This document shows, piece by piece, positions 58,642-64,000 of a DNA stretch of 64,000 bases. This DNA comes from Geosiphon pyriformis (taxonomy: Eukaryota > Glomeromycota > Glomeromycetes > Archaeosporales > Geosiphonaceae): NCBI GenBank assembly GCA_016748015.1, contig JAAOMT010000233.1:7271-71270 (forward strand), in the 5' to 3' direction. The notes under the pieces are model-generated. The model searched no databases, was not told the origin of the DNA, and worked only from the letters and a program-made list of their open reading frames with translations. Positions within the stretch are counted from its first letter, which is position 1. Each line of letters begins with the position of its first letter. The position numbers and the translations under genes were made by a program.

Positions 58642-59437
58642 AAGATTGAGTTCTGTTGAAATCGAAGTTAATTTCTTCATTAAATTCTAAGTTACTATAG
58701 TGGTTTAATACTGTATTATTAATTTGTTGTTGTAATTCTTGAAATTGCGAGTTGGTAAATTGTCCAATACTGTTGGTTGTTATTATGTTCATGGTTGGGT
58801 CCAACAATAGTTTGTGACAGTTTTCAAATGCTTTAAAAATTCTATAAACTGTTTTTGAATGGAATGTAGTGTTGGTTTTTTCAATGAAAGGTTTTAATAG
58901 TTGGATAGTTGTTTTGTCAAACACTTTAGTTGAGTCTTTTGAGTATAATGTTTGTATGTTCAAGTGCTTTCCTAGTTAGTAATAACAGTAGTTAATTGGA
59001 AATTTTGTTTTCAAGTTGCTAAATGTGTTTGATGTTAATTCACTTATTTCTATTTCTTCTATTATTAATGTATTGCCCAATGCTATCTCTAATTTTTCAA
59101 TAACTTTGCTGATAAATTTGTTGTTATGTTTGGTAATATTATATGGTTCAAAATTATGTTCTTTTCTTGTTTTTGAATTTTCTATTGTTCTTTTTATGTA
59201 TGTTATTTTGGAGCTATTAACTGTGATTTCCAGATCGGATTTCAATTGTTATAAGCTTTCAACTAATTGTTGAGTTATATTGTTGATGTTTTCTGGAATA
59301 AGTATCATTGTTTTAATTTTGACTACTATTTTGGAATCTTTTACATGCATTTTTATGGTTGTTAAATCATTTTTGCTGTGATCTAAGATTAATTATCTTT
59401 TTGAATAATGTTCAATTAAAACTATTGGTTCTAAATC
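58640..59437 (-). pseudogene. Element C Pol C-terminal tail
   Basis: Two open pieces (59245-58976 and 58963-58640) in the integrase frame. The last ends FNEEINFDFNRTQS, like LKELDFDRAQY in element A. It includes TNSIGQFTNSQFQELQQQIN, the block shared with the tails at 1-549 and 16168-16368. It is rich in Asn, Lys and Ile, with helix-forming character and no known domain. A stop separates it from the integrase C-terminal domain. Confidence 0.78.
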
Positions 59438-60560
59438 TCATGGAATTTGTTCTGGTAGAATTAAAGGTAATTGTGTTCCAATTCTGGGTGTCTTTGTTGT
59501 TATTACTGGTTTACTATAATAGAATTTCAGCCGGTTATCATGTGCTGCTTTTCTTAATATTTTATCATCTAGTCTTAGTTTGTATGCTCCATTTCCAAGT
59601 ATTTCGTGAATATAAAATGGTCCATTCCACTTGTGATCAAATTTTCCACTCCATTGTTTTTCCATTTTTGTATGATACAACAATACTTTATCTCCAATTT
59701 TGTAGCTAATTATATTATCTGGTAACTGGTTATCATGTCTCACTTTTTGTTGTTCTTGTGATTGTTTAATATTTTGTGCTGCTTTTCTTCTTTTGTTTTC
59801 TAAAGTTCCTATTAATTCGTATGTTTTTCTAAGTAGTGTTTCCTGGAATGTTGCTTTTATGATAGTGTCACTTGGATAAGTTGGGATAGTAAGTTCAATT
59901 GGTAATGTGGCTTTTCTTCCATAAACTAGTTCAAATGGTGTGAATTGTGTAGTATTTTGTTTTACTGTTTTATATGCTAGTAGTACTGCTGGTATAAACA
60001 AATCCCATTCTTTTTCATGTTCGTTACTAATTTTTGCCAGTGATTTGCATAATGTGCAATTAAATTTTTCAACTAATCCATTTGTTTGAGGGTGGTATGA
60101 TGATGACAGTGGTCACTTGATTCCAAATTTTTGACTAAGTTTTTTTAAGATGCTGTTTACAAAGTATGTGCTTTGATCTGATAGCAATTTTTGTAGACAT
60201 TTATGCCAGCAAATTAAGTCTTCATGTATGAATTGAGCTACGGAAATAGCATCAGCTGTTTTAATAGCTCTAGCTTCTGGCCATTTGGTGAGATAGTTCA
60301 CAGCTATTGCAATATAATGGTTGTTTCTTGTTGTTATTAGTAAGAGTCTAACTAAATCAATTCCAATTCTGTCAAATGGCTGTCCAACTTTTATTGGTCT
60401 TAATAATTCCATTGGTTTTGTTCTTCCTCTTCATTGGCATGGGTCACAATTTTTTATGTATTGGATTATGTCTAAACTCATTTTTGGCCAATAGTAACAG
60501 CTAGTTGCACATTGAATGGTTGCTGTTTTTCTAAAATGGTCTGAATGAATATCTGAGTGC
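59438..60560 (-). pseudogene. Element C integrase
   Basis: The core piece (60412-60113) shows RIGIDLVRLL (Asp) and LLSDQSTYFVNSIL (Asp). After a TGA replacing Arg (GIK-stop-PL; the sister copy reads GIKRPL) comes YHPQTNGLVEKFNCTL with the catalytic Glu. The piece at 60001-59438 has LLAYKTVKQNTTQFTPFELV, YGRKATLPIEL and IGDKVLLYHTKMEKQWSGKF, the C-terminal DNA-binding region. The HHCC zinc domain lies near 60560-60430 but is damaged. Apart from stops, the DDE triad is intact. Confidence 0.87.
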
Positions 60561-60699
60561 ATGTTAAATAAGATAGTTTTTTTTTATTTGTGGTTATAAC
60601 TCTTAATAGATTATCTGGATTTTGTTAATTCCGGTAATAAAGTATGTGATTTTGGATGAAATAGTGTTTTGCTAATTTTTGGAGCTTAATTAGCTCTTT

Positions 60700-62723
60700 T
60701 ACTGGCATTTTTTCATCTATTTATAGTGTTTCCAAGTATTGGCTAAGGTTTTTGTAAAGGTGGTTGTTCATTGTTGTTGTGGCGAGTGGGTTGGTAATTT
60801 TTATGTGTGTCTCATTCTTGACAAACAGTCAGCATTAGCATTTTTGGTACCTTCTTTGTATTTGATAATATAATCATATGGTGCTAAAGTTTGTGATCAT
60901 CTGGCATATTTTCTTTTTAGTGCTTTCTTGTTATTTAACCAGACCAGACTTCTATGATCTGTGGTAATCTCAAAGAGTTGGTACCATAAATATGTGTCAA
61001 AGTGAACACAACTCCAAACTACTGCTAAGCATTTAAGTTTGTGTGCTGCATAGTTTTGCTCTGCCATACTGAGATTTCTGCTAACAGAAGCAATTACACG
61101 TTTTCTTCCATTATTATTTTTTTGTGACAGAATAGCTCCAAGTCCAGTTCCAAAGGCATTTGTGGCCAAAATGAATTTCTTGTTGAAATTCGAATAGATC
61201 ATTATTGGTGATTCAATGAGCTTTTGTCTAAGGTACTTGAAAGTTTTTTGTTGTGCTTCAGTCCATTCAAACTTCACATTTTTGGATAGTAGGTAATTAA
61301 GGAATTTGGCGATGTTTGAAATGTTTTCTACAAAGTGACAGTAGTAAGATGCAAGTCCTAAAAAGCTTCTAACTTCTAAAACGTTTTGAGGTACTGGAAA
61401 ATTTTTCACTTTGTCTATTTTTGATGGATCTGGTTTTATTCCATCTTTTCCAACTATGTGTCCTAAAAATGCTAGCTCATTTTTCCCAAAGAAACATTTT
61501 TCTAGATTTAGTTTAAGTCCAGCATGTCTCAATCTCTCAAAAACTTGTTGTAAATGTTGGAGATAATCTGTGAATTTTGACGAGAAAACATTTGTATCAT
61601 CCAAGTAGACAACAACAGATTGCCACAGAATTCTGAAGTAAATTACATCCATTAGTCTTTGGAATGTTGTGGGAGCGTTTGTTAATCCAAATGACATTAC
61701 ATTGAACTCATAATTGCCATTTTGTGTTGTGAATGCTGTTTTATGCCTGTCCTTTGGGTCTATTTCTATTTGCCAGTACCCACTGGTCAAATCTAGTGTA
61801 GAAAACCATTTTGCTTCTCCAAAAACATCGAAGATTTTATCAATTAATGGTATTGGGTATGAGTCTTTGGTTGTTTTGCTGTTTAGTTTGCGATAGTCAA
61901 TACAAAATCTAATTTTTCTGTTCTTTTTCCTTACTAAAACAACTGGTGAGGACCATGGGCTTATTGATGGTTGTATTATTCCTTTTTCTAACATGCTTTG
62001 GACTTCTTCTCTGATAAAATTATGCTCCATTGGTAGGACATGGTAAATGCGTTGTTTTTCAGGTCTGGCATTTCCAGTGGGAATTTGGTGTTGAACCAAG
62101 TTAGTTCTTCCAAATTTGCCATTTTGTGAAAATATATCAGAGTATTTTAAAATTAATGCTTTTAATTGTCGCTGTTGGTCAGAATCCATTGTTCTAATGT
62201 TTAATTTGGTCAATTCTTCTGTCATAAATTGATAGCATTTCAACGGTTGTTGCCAATTTATTGAAGTAAGTTCACAGTAAAGGGCAATTTCTGGGAAATT
62301 TAGAATTTCTTGTGGTGTTAACGCATTTTTTAGCTCCGTTCCGAGGTATCCAATGATGATATCTTCCAGAATGTAGATGAGTTCTTCTGTGGTGTTTGCA
62401 ATAAGAATTTTTATCCATTGAGCTTTATCAGCTGGAATAAAAAGATTAGTAAGTTCTATAAGAAACTGTTGACAAGTTTCTGGATAGGGCTCAAATATTA
62501 GGTCTTTTTCTTTAATTGTTCTTTTTATTCTTATTTCTGATTTTCCATATAGTAGGAGCATGATAGACCACTTAGTTTTAATTACTTCGCCTTTTTCTTC
62601 TATTGTTTTAGCAAAATTTGCTTTAATTCCTTTTTCTGTCAATCCAAAACCAAAAGTTCCTCTCGTTGTTTGTAACAATTCCTCACAATTTTCCACTGGC
62701 ATGAATTTCCCAATTTTTACCAA
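60700..62723 (-). pseudogene. Element C linker, reverse transcriptase and RNase H (608-aa open stretch)
   Basis: The longest open frame in the window (62723-60897). Residues ~1-180 are the linker after dUTPase. RT spans ~200-440 with PSISPWSSPVVLVRKKN, IRFCIDYRKLNSKTT, STLDLTSGYWQIEIDPKD, FGLTNAPTTFQRLMDV and VVVYLDDTNVFS (YLDD intact). The thumb has KCFFGKNELAFLGHIVGKDG. RNase H starts KKFILATNAFGTGLGAILSQ (Asp to Asn in the first motif), with NYAAHKLKCLAVVWSC (Glu to Lys in TELEC) and EITTDHRSLVWL (Asp kept). The frame closes at TGA in place of Trp (KYARW), then continues (TLAPYDYIIKYKEG) to about 60700. RT residues look functional; RNase H does not. Confidence 0.92.
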
Positions 62724-63025
62724 TAGTAAAAAAATTGCTTATGCAATCTTTTCCTTAGATTCAATAGTATAAGGCTTTTCTGAATTGTTTTGTAGCAAAA
62801 CCATCAAATTTTCAGTGTATCCAAAGTTAATTACTCTTTTTTAAATGCTTATTTCTTTTTTCGCGAAGCTTGATCACAACACTATTTGAACCATTATTTC
62901 TGGTGGAATTTCAACTGCTATTTTTAGATCGATTTTGGTGATGCTCCTAGGTGGTAATGTTGTGGATTGGTCTTCTAGATAATGTAGATCAAATCCAACG
63001 TCAGTTGGATGGGCTTTTTTGGATA
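62684..63025 (-). pseudogene. Element C dUTPase domain
   Basis: Motif 1: PTDVGFDLHYLED. Motif 2: stop-SSFAKKEI, where the Arg of RSS is a TGA (CGA to TGA). Motif 3: RVINFGYTENLMVLLQN (IID catalytic Asp now Asn). Motif 4: EKIA-stop-AIF (Gln CAA to TAA), the same position as the lesion in element A. Motif 5: TFGFGLTEKG, in the downstream open frame. It is continuous with the RT frame. A dUTPase would keep uracil out of cDNA; this one cannot work. Confidence 0.88.
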
Positions 63026-64000
63026 TTATTTCTAAGTGTCTGTTGTCGAAGTATCAGATGTCAGTTATCTGTTCTAAGTCAGTATAGGCTACAAATTTTT
63101 CTGACTCGGGACTGTCAGGTAAGTCTTGTTGATTTATTGATTGATTTTGAGACTGCTGATTCTTAATTTCCATTTTTCTTTCTATGTCTCTTTTGTTTTG
63201 ACACTCTTCACAGCACTGATTTTGGCATGGGATAAAACAGTTTTCGCAGAGGTAAGTGTTGATTTGAGTGAGGTATTGTTTTTGCTCTTGTCAAGTGGAA
63301 CATAGTTGTTGGTAGTAGTCCTGGAATTTGTTCACTGGATCAAACATGTTGTAGCTGGCAACTTTATTGGCTACTTCGGCTGACTCTTTTCAACATCATA
63401 TTTCTTCGGCAGTTCCTTCTTTTACTTTGGCTTGTGCAGTGTTGTACAACTCATTCTTGTCATGTGGGTAGTGCTGTAGTCTTTTTAACGCTCTGTTGAA
63501 TGCTGCTTCGAATGGCATTCCTCCTTTTACTCAATCACAGATGAGAATTGTGTATTGGCAAGTTGCGTCACATGTTTCTCCTCTGTCTAGTATGTTGTTC
63601 CAGTCACACCCTCTTGGTAACAGTTCTCCACAAGCGAGGCACAGTTTTTTGTCCCATTTTCTGTGTTTTTCTGGGTAACTATATTTTTCTTTGTTACAAC
63701 AGTTACAATAGTAGTGGATGGGGTTTCTTGGGTCTTTGTCTGATGCACTGCACACAGTTATAGATGAGAGTTTTTTCTTGCAAACTGAGCATTCTAGCTT
63801 TGGCTTGCATTGCTGGTGGTTTTTTCGTGAACTTACCTGGTTCTATTCGGATTTTTCTTCACTGGTCCATGTTGGTATGGCTGGTAGTCCTGTTCTTTGG
63901 TCATCAGCCCAAGAGAGCTGATAGGTTTTGATGGCTGGTAGTGCTGGATTTTCCTCAAATTCGAAGGTAGGTCTTTGGTTGGCACTGGGTTTTTGAAAGT
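63026..64000 (-). pseudogene. Element C cysteine-rich domain
   Basis: Reading on from beyond the right edge: PKLECSVCKKKLSSITVC (about 63800), HYYCNCCNKEKYSYP, KLCLACGELLPRG and GETCDATCQYTILI (63755-63531), and then the second cluster LCENCFIPCQNQCCEECQNK (about 63250-63190). Cysteine spacing is the same as in element A, including C-x2-C-x3-C-x4-C-x2-C in the second cluster. Sequence between clusters is much less similar, so the cysteines are the conserved part. The likely role is zinc-dependent nucleic-acid or protein binding within Pol; I do not know a named family for it. Confidence 0.68.

Larger units (their letters stand above)
57855..64000 (-). mobile_element. Gypsy element C, 3' two-thirds; gag end off the window
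   Basis: The 3' LTR (57855-58626), a polypurine tract and a minus-strand Pol run to the right edge. Sense order is cysteine-rich domain, dUTPase, RT, RNase H, integrase, tail. Gag, protease and the 5' LTR lie beyond 64000. It is inserted immediately after the L6 ORF2 stop. There is a frame change between 60900 and 60420, plus several stops. It is the least decayed gypsy in the window and keeps the RT YLDD. Confidence 0.9.

Overview
The window looks like a transposon graveyard from an AT-rich fungal nuclear genome. The reverse transcriptases, the LINE polyproteins ending in an RNase H and a CxxC/HxxxC module, and the gag-protease-dUTPase-RT-integrase gypsy polyproteins resemble families I recall from arbuscular mycorrhizal fungi (Glomeromycota, probably Gigasporaceae). 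That assignment is from memory and inference. I found no convincing host gene, tRNA, rRNA or CRISPR array. Nearly every recognisable coding stretch belongs to a retroelement, and all are broken by stop codons, frameshifts or truncation.

Layout. 1-1566 is the 3' end of a plus-strand gypsy element (family B) with its LTR, inserted in a minus-strand LINE (L1, to about 5075). 5.9-7.9 kb is the 3' end of a plus-strand LINE (L7) carrying a 646-bp unclassified insert and a solo family-A LTR. 8.6-13.4 kb is a minus-strand LINE (L2). 14.4-32.26 kb is a full-length plus-strand LINE (L3) with a 10-bp target duplication. It is split by a complete 11.2-kb gypsy element (A, 15222-26434, minus strand), which itself contains a solo family-B LTR (21524-22509). 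32.9-43.9 kb is a tandem LTR-internal-LTR-internal-LTR array (family E), split by a full-length minus-strand LINE (L4, 35444-42231). 43.9-47.9 kb is a truncated LINE (L5) with another solo family-A LTR. 48.1-50.4 kb is a very AT-rich, barely recognisable gypsy pol (D). 51.2-57.85 kb is the best preserved LINE (L6, plus). 57855-64000 is a minus-strand gypsy (C) whose gag end lies off the window.

How the parts work together. The LINEs encode ORF1 (an RRM-like region plus a CCHC knuckle) and ORF2 (endonuclease, RT, RNase H, zinc/C-terminal module). The two ORFs overlap by ATGA in L4 and L6, which suggests coupled translation. The gypsy elements encode gag, aspartic protease, a cysteine-rich domain, dUTPase, RT, RNase H, integrase and a tail in one reading frame. 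Three of the LTR families (A, B, C) carry short tandem repeats just upstream of a TATA box, and the repeat sequence differs completely between families and even between family-A copies. Where target duplications can be read, LTR insertions give 4 bp and LINE insertions give 9-10 bp.

Most lesions that can be checked against a sister copy are C-to-T or G-to-A changes (Gln, Arg and Trp codons to stops; catalytic Asp/Glu to Asn/Lys). This explains the extreme AT content of the older segments.
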